Positions 53,641 to 64,000 of a stretch of 64,000 bases of DNA are shown in pieces. Under the pieces are notes generated by a model. The model was not told where the DNA came from, did not search any database, and worked only from the letters and a program-made list of their open reading frames with translations. The stretch covers positions 12,608,359-12,672,358 of the forward strand of contig JAJEKV010000010.1 of NCBI GenBank assembly GCA_021234155.1. Direction: 5' to 3'. The DNA is from Isoetes taiwanensis. Its lineage: Eukaryota; Streptophyta; Lycopodiopsida; Isoetales; Isoetaceae. Made by a program: the position numbers and the translations under genes. How positions within the stretch are numbered: the first letter of the stretch is position 1; every line of letters begins with the position of its first letter.

Positions 53641-54199
53641 TAGGGCGAGGGAATTAGAACATCTGACCTCTGTTAATATGATTGATGAGATCTCTTGGTA
53701 GATCAAGAATATCTTTGCACCTCTTCGTTTTATTCGAGGAGCCTCTTGTAGCATTTCCTTCAATCTCATTGCTAGCCCACATGCTTGATTAGTCGCCCGG
53801 TCTGCCGGACTCGAGCTACATAACCGATTGATTGGCGTCTTAGATCCTTTGGTTCGCGAGCTCGAGCTCTAGTTCGGTTCATACGTAGTTCAAGCCTTGC
53901 ACCAATCCTACTTGATCCACTCTGATGTCATTGGGCTCACGATCACATCCTTCTTTATTCATGTTTTACGCTCCATGTTTTGATTCGACTCTCTTGCTTA
54001 CGCCCGATTTCCTTACCCAGATTCTTATGTTCTTGATGATGTCCACTGACTCGGGTCCTACTCTCTAGTTCGATTCTGCTCCTGCTCGATTCTTGCTCGA
54101 TTCTTGATCGATTCTGCTCCAATTCTGTCGGTTGCTCCTACTTACGCTCTGTTCCTGCTCTTGCTCTGTTCTTGATCACATGCCGTAGAGGCTTCTTAG

Positions 54200-55720
54200 C
54201 CCTCAGCTCCGTATCTCGAAGATCTCTTTTCACAAAGTTTACTAGATCTGGTAGACAAGATCCGGATCGGCATTGCAATCAAGTCCATCCTTCAACTAGC
54301 TCTTGCTGGCTTGTCTGCTCGGTCCTTCACAGTAAAGTACAAGGATTTTGGCGATGTTTTTGATAAGGTTAAAGCTAGCAAGTTTCCGGAGCATCGTCCT
54401 TATGACTGCCCCATTGATCTTCATCCAGGGACGACCCCACCATTTGGCCCTATCTATGGCTTGTCGCCAACAAAATTGGAGACTTTGCGGACCTATATCG
54501 AGGAGAATCTTGCAACTGGGTTTATTCGACATTCCCAGTCACTCGCAGGAGCTGCCATCTTCTTTGTTTCCAAGAAGGATGGTTCTTTGCGGCTAGTTGT
54601 GGATTATCGCGGCCTCAACAAGATCACTGTGCGTAATCGGTATCCTCTCAATCTGATTCCAGAGTTACTTGAGCGGCTCCAAGGTGCACGATACTTCACG
54701 AAAAGTGATCTTCGAGGTGCCTATAATCTTATCCGTATCAGGGAAGGTGATGAGTGGAAGACAATCTTTCGAACTCAGTATGGTGATTTTGAGTATACCG
54801 TCATGCCTTTCGGTCTTACCAATGCTCCAACGGTCTTTCAGCACATGGCTAACGAGTTTTTCGAGAGTTTTTGGATCTTTTTGTTATCGTCTATGTAGAT
54901 GATATTCTGATTTATTCGAAGACTTTGGAGGAGCATGAAGAACATGTCAGGAAGGTCCTTTAGAAGCTACGGGAACATGGACTTTATGCCAAGCTGGAGA
55001 AGTGTCAGTTCGAGCAGAACAATGTCGAGTTTTTGGGCTATCGCATCACGTCTCAGGGTGTTACCATGGATCTAGAGAAGGCCAGCACAGTTCTTGATTG
55101 GAAAACACCTTCCTGCTAAAGATGCATGCTGCTTCGGGTTTGCCAATTTTTATCGGCTTCAACAAGGACTATTCGAGACTGCCTTGCCTTGACACGCCTC
55201 CCACCGTGAAGGATGTTCCTTTATGGACAACAGCGTTAATCAAAGATTCATCACTCCGAGCATGCCGCCTTGCTAAAGAAAGCACCGCTCTTGCCACCGG
55301 ATCCCCGCGCTGGCCCTATATTGCCGGCGATCAGATTTTGCTCTGGCAAAGATTCGTCGCAAGAGGGGATGATCATGAGCCGCACTCGATCGCCGCTTCT
55401 ATCATTCCTTTAAAGTTCCAGCCGCGTAAATCAACTATCCTATTTACTTATAAAGGAACTTTTGGCGTATTGTTGACTCTTTTCAAGAATGGCTTAATGC
55501 ATTTTTGAGGGTTCTCATAAGGTGACCGTATATGGATCATCGCATCCGGAGTATTTCCACCGCTTCGAAGTTCTTAATCAGCCGCCGTGCTCGCGGCATA
55601 CACACAGTGCTATCCCGCTTTGATTTCATCATCAAGTTTTGCCTGGCACACACTTCAAGGGAAACCGTATGCTCTTTTCGTGATCTTATTTTCAACCTGC
55701 TGGGAGCCAAAGATTTGATT
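54200..55720 (+). pseudogene. gypsy reverse transcriptase and RNase H remnant
   Basis: 54311-54898 is open: [104 protein letters not shown] one-base shift then gives [19 protein letters not shown] at about 54892 and LEKCQFEQNNVEFLGY. A TAG replaces Gln in KVL-KLREHG. RNase H is traceable in pieces (FNKDYSRL near 55155; YMDHRIRSISTASKFLISRR near 55532). Confidence 0.85.
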
Positions 55721-56079
55721 AGCAATCACAGTTATTCTAGGACTCATCAAGCATGCCATGGCCATCACTTTGTTCAAAGGCCTCATGGTACATCCTTGTT
55801 GGAGTCTCACTGAGCATCTCTTCCTTCCTCTCACCCATTAGCGCAGATATAATATCACAGCCTTTTGGCTCGTAACCATCTTCCCGAAATGAGGTTGGAT
55901 CTAAGTGATCATTTTGAGGTTCAAGATGGACTTCGTTTCATGATGGATTCCTCAGATATTCGGATGGTGCCTCTAATTTTTGCCCTCTGGGGCCCCGCTA
56001 GTGATTCTCCTCTCACGCCATTTTTGCATTAAGCAGACTCGGAATCATCGCTGAGATTATTAAGGGCTGTGCCCTCCGC

Positions 56080-56830
56080 CAAGACCGCGAGACTTTTTGT
56101 ATGCCTGCTATGTGATATTTGTCGTCAGAGAAAAGCCTTCCCAAGCAACGCTTCACATGGCCTACTTCCGCACTTTTACCAGCTTCTAGCTTCTGCCCTG
56201 GAAGGGTATTTCAATGGATTTTATTGTCGAGCTTCCATCCTCCTGTAGGGCATGATGCCATCCTTGTTGTTGTTGACCGCTTTTCCAAGATGGCACATTT
56301 CATTCCCTTTGCAAAGACTTCTATCTCCAAGGAAGCCACAACGCTTCTTGCTTCTCGAGAGGTCGTTGCCCATGGCTTACCGTGATAACATTATCGTGCT
56401 GACCGCCAGCCTCGCTTGTTGCTAGCTTTGGAAGCGCTTCATTAACTCTGCATGTGGAACGCTCAGCTTCCTTCCCGACATCATCCGTAGACTCAATGGA
56501 CAAGTGGAGCCGCGACTAATCAAACACTTCAACAAAGATTTTACATGTTTCAATCAATTATCGCCAGGATGATCGGTTGGATCACAATGCCGCGTAATTT
56601 GCTACACACTCGCCCATGCCTCCACGCATCGCATCGCTTTAAATATCGGCATGCATCCTCGTTGGTCTTTCATCGCTTCCGGATATGACTCAACAATCCC
56701 AAAGGTTAAGATAGGCTCGAGAAGCTCAGACATGCTCTGTGATGACCTTTCAGCACCATCTCCTCCTGTGCTCAAGCACGCTATCATTATCATGACTGGT
56801 CATCATCAGACGCCCTCATTTTGCGCTTGG
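56080..56830 (+). pseudogene. gypsy integrase remnant
   Basis: ISMDFIVELPSS (about 56210) and DAILVVVDRFSKMAHFIPFA (about 56262-56321) carry the first catalytic Asp. Further on LNGQVEPRLIKHFN matches the TDGQ-ER-N block and FALGDLVWL the region before the chromodomain. Many stops and frame changes. Confidence 0.8.
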
Positions 56831-57000
56831 TGATCTTGTTTGGCTCTTTATGTCGATTGCCGCATACCACTTTTGTAAATGCTTTCCTACTCAATGCATA
56901 CAGTCCCTATCATCGATCATTGAACGAAGTTGGTGATGCCGCTCCGCCTTGAGCTTCTCGCCATCGGCCGCTTCACCTAGTGTTCCATGTGTCTTTGTTG

Positions 57001-57165
57001 GAACCCTATATGGCTAATCTAGTTTCGTGATCGAAAATTCCCACTACCACCGAGATCGATGATCATGAGGAGTTCGAGATCCTAGAGATTCTCCGACTCT
57101 AAGTTTCTTCGGGTTTAATTTCCATTGTACATTTTGTCAATTGGGAAGGTTATCACAAGTGATAG
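57001..57165 (+). pseudogene. chromodomain remnant
   Basis: TEIDDHEEFEILEILRL followed, after a stop, by ISIVHFVNWEGY matches the chromodomain core (E-x-E-x-E-x-I-L ... Y-x-V-x-W-x-G-Y) that ends chromoviral integrases and targets insertion to heterochromatin. Confidence 0.75.
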
Positions 57166-57290
57166 AACCCGAGCCCGAGAATCTCATCAATGCACCACAA
57201 AATTAAGTGAGTTTCACCTACAAGTATTCAACAAGCTTTCAAGTTTGAGTATATCTCCGCCCCAACTCCAGGACTCACAATGGGATGGTG

Positions 57291-57804
57291 TGTGATCACC
57301 CATACGATATCTTCAGATCATACCATCATTATAATTTCAGATGTGCTAAAAGGATGGTCGCCACACAGATGCAAAGGGTAGTCGCGACAAGATAGAGTTT
57401 GAACTCAAGAACCTCCAGCCAAGTAGTCACACACCATCGCTAAGTAAGCGCTACTTAACATTTGTTGGGAAGAGTATTCCTTCACGCCTTCCTCATATGT
57501 AGGGTTATTTCCGTGAGGTTCTAGAATATTCTGAACCTAAATGCATGCGCCGCATAATTTGGCGCCGACCTCATCCACATTGGAGTGGCGCTTATCTTGA
57601 CTGCCAGCCCAGATATATAAGGATAAGTAATTCCTCCTTCTTGCTCAACCATTCCAAGGCTCAACGCCTGAGCCTTCAGCATCTCATTCCCTTGTTCCTC
57701 GGGCTAGTTTCTGCCATTGTATTCTTGATTCCCCGCTCTATATATCGCATTCTTTTGCCCATCTTGCATATTTCTTCCGTGATTTCGCGTATTTTCCTTG
57801 TTTT
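57291..57804 (+). repeat. 3' LTR of the chromovirus
   Basis: Starts TGTGATCACCCATACGATAT and follows the 5' LTR block by block with small indels, ending ATTTTCCTTGTTTT. 57388-57462 is the antisense tRNA-like segment, with GAGTTCAAACTC as the B-box-like word on the minus strand. Confidence 0.85.
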
Positions 57805-60800
57805 TCTTGAGAGTTCAAGTTATATCAATATACTCCCATGTAAGTTATCTATATACAATTAATATACACTACAAAGAGAATATTTCATAAAAGAAGTATA
57901 GAACCGGTGCTTGAAATACCCTCCCTTGATATTGTTGCTACTTTCATTCTCTTTGATGGTCTCTAGAACAATGTTTCGGGGCCTTTAAGCAATCTTCTAT
58001 ATGCTAAGGTAATAGATTCAAGAAGATTGGTGGGATTAAAGAAAATTGTATAGTGGAACATCTAGTCTATTTAAGACCACATGTTGTAATATACTTCCTC
58101 GAAAAACTTTTATGCCCTTATGAATTGAGTAGAAAATGGTATGTGACCCATTGTGGCACCCTTTGATTACGAGACATACTTTTGTATACAAGAATTACTC
58201 TTGTTGAAATCTTTGCAGAAGACTTGCCGATGTGGGCAGCATGAGTATGTATGCTATAACAATGAATTGCAACGAGAAGGTAATTGCTTGCGCAATGTAA
58301 AATGCAAGTTTAAAGAGATTTTAGATCAAATTGTCCAGAATGCACTATAAAAATATATTTCAAGGTCAACACATAAAATCTTGGGTCCTTTCTCCATGGG
58401 CGGCAGTGATAAAATATTACTTATCATAATGCAATAAGATATCATATACTTGACCTGAATTGAACCTTTATGCTTAAACTAAAACTTTTTCCACTACTTC
58501 TTCCATATGACGCGCCTCTAATATATAAGACACGCCTTTGTATTTTTTAGTTTTTCCATGTGTTGCATCGTGATACTCCTGCATTATTTCTATTAATGAA
58601 GTTTGCCTATATAATAACTCAACACATGCTTCACTAGCTAGACTCTATTCTTTTGAACTCTAGAAGGCACCCTCATTGATCTCTGTCGTCTCCTAGATAA
58701 GGACTCTATCAATCCTAGTGCCGGTCTCTCTATTTGAGAAACTACGTGCTCTTCAAGCAAGATCTCAACACTGAACAAGTGTTATCGACATTGGTGCTAA
58801 TTTACATAGTGACCTTGTTTGGCTTCCTCGTGATGGGACCTCCCTACTACATCCCTCAGAAGAAGCTTGATTAAGGCACCTCGATCCTTACTAAATCAAG
58901 ACCCGTGATTAACAATGTTAGCCAGCTCGAGTTCTCCAGCCTATTCATCTACATCCAATTATATTTTACTATTAGAGTCATACGCATCTAACTCCTCTTT
59001 CCTAAAATCGTCCCCCTTCTTCCAAATGGAAATTGGATGATCACGTAAGAGTTCAAGTTCTAAGTTTATTTTGTTTCCACGGCTGATTACGAAGGACGTG
59101 CTTCTCCAACCGACAACTCGGGAATGACGTTATACATTGTCGTCAAGTGATCGTATTAGGAAAAAATATTTTCCAAGTGGATGGAACGTGGAAACGACAA
59201 GCATGGATAAGCCAAGTCCAAGTACTCCGTACCGCCCAAAAACGTGTTGCCATCATCGAAAAGGGGATGGTATAATGACCATATAGATATTATATTATTC
59301 ATACATATAAAGATGGTTTGCTGCATGAACTTATTAGTTACAAGACATATACCTTTTCTTAATGAGCTGCCAATACTTTTTAGACATTCCCTTCCGCCTT
59401 GTTCGTGATACATTTAGGGAGGTCTCAAGAACCTACATACATGTGTACACTTTAAGTGGATCTCATCCTTTGGAGGGAGCGATCCCGCTGTTGGTTTTGG
59501 TCAAGATCTGCTATATAGAGGGGCCTTCATTCTGGTCAAACCATTCCTGCAATGCTAGTTTCCGTGGTTCAAGCATGGAATTGGGGGCCAATTTTTGTGT
59601 CTTGACCTATAGTGCATCATGGGTGCTTTCTTGAACTTCAATGAAATATTTAAACTAAGAATAAGAAAATTTGATTCCAGTCCTTTTTTCACAGAGTGTT
59701 CCTGGCAATCTCCCACTAGCAAGTCCGCTGGCCATGTCCTTGATCCAATTTCCGTGGATGGTTCTCCTGACTCTTTGGCTGATTCTTCCAAATTCCAAAT
59801 CATTTCAAAAATTTGATGAAAATTTCTTTGTTTTGGAAAATTTCCATAGCTCTTTGGCTTGAAGTCAATGGATTTTGTTTCCTCTATGTGCTTAATTCCT
59901 ACATCTCACAAGTATGACATGCACGCCAAATTTCCATTGATCCTCAAGGCACCTCGTATCATCTCTAGTTTCAAATGATAAATTATCGGAACTTGTGCAA
60001 CAAGCACGAGCCATAGTTAAAGGTCTCAATTGTACATCTCCTAACACTACATGCTTAAGAATATTAGATGCCAAAAGAAAATTGCAGTAGGAAGAAGAAG
60101 ATGATTCAAAAGTTTGTCTTCAATCGACAAATGCACGTAAGGATTGACCACTAGGAAGAATCAGTTGCTCTCTAAGGTTATTGTGGATGAGGTATGCTTG
60201 AATTTGGAATTCCAACAATGATAGAAAGGAAGTCGTGATTCGGGCAGCTGAACAATTACTTGAATTTGACATCATTGGGGAATAAGGCATTTAATGTATA
60301 CAAGCATGTTGTTGGATAACGGAAGGAGACTCTTCAAAGCAAGGTCATCTACTTTGATGATGGCCGCCAATTCATGTAGCTACCATCAGCGGTTGCAAAA
60401 GCCTTGAACATGAAGAGAAGGGTTGTCTATGCCGTGATTGGACAAAAGGAAGCATACAAATTTGGAGGACCTTGATCCATATTCAAGAGGAAGAACAGAC
60501 CATGTAATTTCTCTCTGTATCTAACACTCATATGCTGCTAAATAATCCTTTAGATTTCTAAACTAGCCTCCAAATAAAGGCAAGTGATTAAATTAAGGAG
60601 ACATTAATGGCTAAAAAATAGCAAGCATCTCATTCACTTACTAGAAGAGCATTAATAGATATGTACTGTTTTCATATCTTTTGTTAGAAATAATACTTCT
60701 TATCTTACATTTTATTCCTTGAATTGCGTGTCATATTTTATGGTAGACTGCATCAATATCAAGATATGAAGATAGGGTTGAGGTTGTTTGAAGCCTAAGT

Positions 60801-60867
60801 TTGTCAAAATCCGCTTTGCATGAAAGGGAAACATGTTGTTGTATTTATCACATGAGAATGGAGTTTG
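57805..60867. other. unassigned region, possible old LTR at 58.4-58.8 kb
   Basis: No confident gene. 58400-58810 has LTR-like traits: a TATATAAG-type box near 58520, TTTCTATTAATGAAG near 58590 and a CAAGTGTTATCGACATTGGT-type end of the sort that precedes some gypsy primer sites. No partner was found. Confidence 0.25.
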
Positions 60868-63800
60868 TTAGGGCAAGCAATTACTGGGTGTAAGACGCGG
60901 ATAAATGACCACCAAGTTGTACATGCAAGTAAAGCATTTGTGGTCCGCACTCAACTTAGCAAAATAGTTTAACACACCTTCAATAGTGTTAGTGATATGT
61001 GGAGATCTATGGTGTGTACTAAGAAAGAGACCGCGAAATTGGCATAATCCCCTAAGTACTGACACTATGGTATGATGATCGTGGGGTGAAATCCATTCCG
61101 TAAATGTCCAAAGAAAAGAGGAAGACAAATGAAATTAGATTGGAAGGACTTTGAGAACAAAATTCATTCTATCATTTCCATGGAGAGCCTCTCACATTTG
61201 TAATCAATTTCCTTTTTGTCCACTTAATAGTTAATTCTTGATTTGTCGATATTTGCCCTCTATGTTTTGTGGAATGATCTAGGATTGACCAATTGACCGT
61301 AATACATGTTTGCCAATGCATGCATGGCCGTAATAGTCTTGATAGCCCGAGAAATCCCGGCGATGAAGGAAAGACAAGGACAAGCTGGCACCTACTAGCC
61401 TGTGAGGAACTAAGAAGAATGAGGCGTGACTATGGCTAATATAGAGTGCCATGTCGTAAGAATAAGTGATGACTCAAAGACATGCACGTCATCATCATAC
61501 TCTAACATCCCCCATGACGCAGGTATGGCTGAAAAAACTATAACTTAGACCAACATCCCCCGAGATGTTACATGTCCTAAATTTCCCCAAAGTATATAAA
61601 GCAAGGTCAACCACATAGTACCATGGGTGCCAATCAAACTTGGTTTTAAACCATATTTTTCATTCAGACATTCTCGTTCGTGATGTAGACATTCATACCA
61701 TCGAGAGTAAGATCCAAAGATGGACCGAGCAACCCATAATAACAATATATATCTTCAGAAGTGGCATATACCTTTCTCAAAAATCATTCGCTATGGTAGA
61801 ACCTACAAATCACATTCCATAATCTTCCAATCATATTTATCATACAACTTGGGCTGAATTATTGTTCAAGATTCAGATTGATCCACCTCAAATCAAGCCT
61901 CAGAAGACTTTCGCGAGAGACTTTAAAGGGTCATATATATCAAGAGTAATTAATATTCGATTATATGCAAGACTTAATTTACCTTAGCCTATTGGTGAAT
62001 CCTCCAATACCAAGGTAAGAAATATACCCAAACAATCATCCAAGTTAGAATGATCCTCCACCTTCCCATCATGTGTGTACAAATGGAATATGTAGATGAA
62101 TATAAAGTGAAAATCGACTTCATGTTTACTAACCTTGGTGATTATGGAACTAAAACCAAAGATTCCGATATATATCCATCAAGGAAGTTGGAAGAACCAA
62201 CTCATCTTTGAAATCCTCATAGATACACTTGATGCTCAAATATTTCAGCTCCTATGCTCAAGCGTACAAGCCACATGTGCAAATCATCTGTTCAGATTTA
62301 ACTATACGATCTTGGTCTTGTTCTAAATCAGAGGTGCTACCGTTTCCATATATGAACTAGTGAGCGATTCAAGCACTTTGGTAATGTAAACTTGTGGTCA
62401 TTTTCAAAACATGCAACCAGATATACCCAGAGGCATACTCAAGAAATTGCGGTTCATGATAAGATCAGAAGTATATCTTGTTCTAAAAAATCAAAGACTC
62501 CATTCACATATGAGACTACTTCATGTGCTTGTCTTCTATCTCTATCAAGAAATATCCCCGACCGTGAGTACCTCAAGCAGAAAGGTGTACATGAGCAATA
62601 TATAGCTATGAAGACTCCAAGAACATAAAGATAATCATGTCGAATGAAGTTTGGATCATAGGAAGATGGACTAATATCGCGGAACATTATCTTCATTGGA
62701 CATAGTATGCTCTGTTTGATCCGTGCGTACCTGCACTTCCAAGGTTTTCCACAATTTTATAATCATCATGGGGAAATGTATCAGGAATATCTTCGATGAA
62801 CATCTCAGGTCAGCTATCATGGTTGCCATAACCGTAAGATCTATCTCAAATTTAAATCAAGAATGAATCCCATAGTTCCTTAGGAACTAGAGAACTCATC
62901 TAATACCTGGTATGATGCATTTCTTTTTATCACCGCTGCTTAATAGTACTCAAAGCAATTTCATCTACTCCATCAAACTTCTTTTCCTTGTCTTCTCAGA
63001 TCTAACCGTATGCTTCCCAAGAACAATATCCAAATGTTCCCGTCCAGGAGTAAAGTTAGTGCTTTTGGTGCATGAAAAAATTCTCCAACTAGAATAATTT
63101 TCATGTGCTAAGAACTCAAATGAAGCCCAATCGTGATACCGATGGCATCCGCATCTAGAAGTCCATAGATCCACCCAAGATACACCTACTATTGATCTAT
63201 ATGCTTTGATTATCACAACCGAAAATAATCGCCAAATAAGCAGTATTGGGACAAGCCCGCATCCTAGCGCCTAAACTTCTGAGATCCGCAAGAATCAGGT
63301 CACAAAAATCCGTGATCCAACCAAATTCGTGAGCCAAATCAGCTCCAAGTTCTACCCGTGCCCCTCCCCTGGCCAGACCTGCGGCCCTCTATCCCACCTC
63401 AACAAAAAAATAATAGAACGACCTTTTTTCTCCCTTTAATAGTTTACAATTTAACCAAAATAATTGGCGCTTCACTCATGCACAATATATCTCCGACATA
63501 CAAATTTATTGTCGACGGCTATATGGCAATAAACTACCAAAATATCTTCGTTAAAGAAACTGACCTTTTTAGGTTCTAATCTTCGCATCCTAAAGATCCA
63601 AGCATGCTAAAAACACCGCATCCTAAGCAAAATCCTTCATATTCTTCTTCAACTCCAGGGTGTGGTAGATCCGCACTAAATCCACACAATGCAAAGAACG
63701 CCATTCGTGAGCTTTGCTCCTTTGCGCTCAATTGATCTTGTACAATTCCTTGCTAAGAAATTGACTCGAGTTTCACTGATCTAATCCACCCTGCATTTCT

Positions 63801-64000
63801 GTGAGCATCCAGATCAAGAGATCTCGTAACATCTCCACCCCTGCATTTCCTAGAGCATCTCAGACTAAGAGATCTCGCAACATCCGTGCCAATCAGACCA
63901 AGCCTTTGGTGAGCTTCTTAACTTCCAAGTCAAAAAAAACTCAATGAGAATTTTTGAAGATCAACTGTGATCGATTCTTGCTAACCTCCTCTTCAAACAT
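60868..64000. other. unassigned region at the right edge
   Basis: Only short frames; AT-rich. Local words ACATCCCCC at 61505 and 61552 resemble leader sequence of some copia LTRs, too little to call. A repeated phrase at 63790-63880 (CACCCTGCATTTC/CACCCCTGCATTTC plus AGAGATCTCG) indicates a small duplication. Confidence 0.3.

Larger units (their letters stand above)
51959..57804 (+). mobile_element. Ty3/gypsy chromovirus, full length but degenerate
   Basis: Two LTRs of about 500 bp enclose gag, RT, RNase H, integrase and chromodomain remnants in the order typical of Ty3/gypsy. LTRs are strongly diverged by substitutions and indels, so the insertion is old. The chromodomain after integrase places it among the chromoviruses; the clade within them cannot be told from this copy. 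Confidence 0.85.

Overview
The window is nuclear DNA from a land plant. The evidence is plant-type LINEs with a DUF4283-like ORF1 and a zf-RVT tail, Ty1/copia and chromodomain-bearing Ty3/gypsy elements, plant-style tRNA-derived SINEs, short GT-AG introns, and an N-terminal helical region plus kinase architecture. The species cannot be fixed from sequence alone. Low gene density and the unusual gene content would suit a TE-rich non-seed plant (lycophyte, fern or bryophyte), but that is inference. No organelle, rRNA or clear tRNA gene was seen.

Layout: 0-4 kb holds two related copia gag-pol remnants lying tail to tail (plus strand, then minus strand). 4-7.5 kb is unassigned and ends in a SINE with a 12-bp target duplication. 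7.8-13.3 kb is a long decayed L1-type LINE whose reverse transcriptase has lost its YADD block. 13.3-23.7 kb is intergenic with a TRIM/SINE-like element, a second SINE, a pogo-like transposase fragment and small duplications. 23.8-25.9 kb is the only gene that looks intact: a two-exon minus-strand gene for a protein kinase fused to an immunity-related-GTPase (IRG)-like domain. 26.9-27.5 kb is a fold-back MITE. 29.0-32.0 kb lies between 29-bp hairpin-forming inverted ends. Two more copies of the same LINE lineage follow at 32.2-33.4 kb (with a 23-bp target duplication) and 33.9-36.3 kb. Three long (TTC)n tracts sit at 36.4-40.2 kb.

40.8-50.6 kb is the strangest part. A decayed minus-strand gene (about 45.6 to 40.85 kb; CC/HGN/CxxC-type protein that I associate with the DUF7869 group, with a motif seen in plant En/Spm-type ORFs at its head) and a decayed plus-strand gene (47.44 to about 50.55 kb; a ParB/sulfiredoxin-like domain near its C-terminus) diverge from a shared region packed with GGCGCC palindromes. 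The first intron of the plus-strand gene contains nested inverted repeats, including a perfect 60-bp palindrome. The two genes and the motif array may be parts of one undescribed mobile element.

51.96-57.80 kb is a full-length but degenerate chromovirus with two LTRs of about 500 bp, each carrying a tRNA-like stretch in antisense. 57.8-64 kb has nothing I can identify with confidence. Many element reading frames are broken by TAG where a glutamine CAG is expected, the pattern left by C-to-T change at CHG-methylated cytosines.
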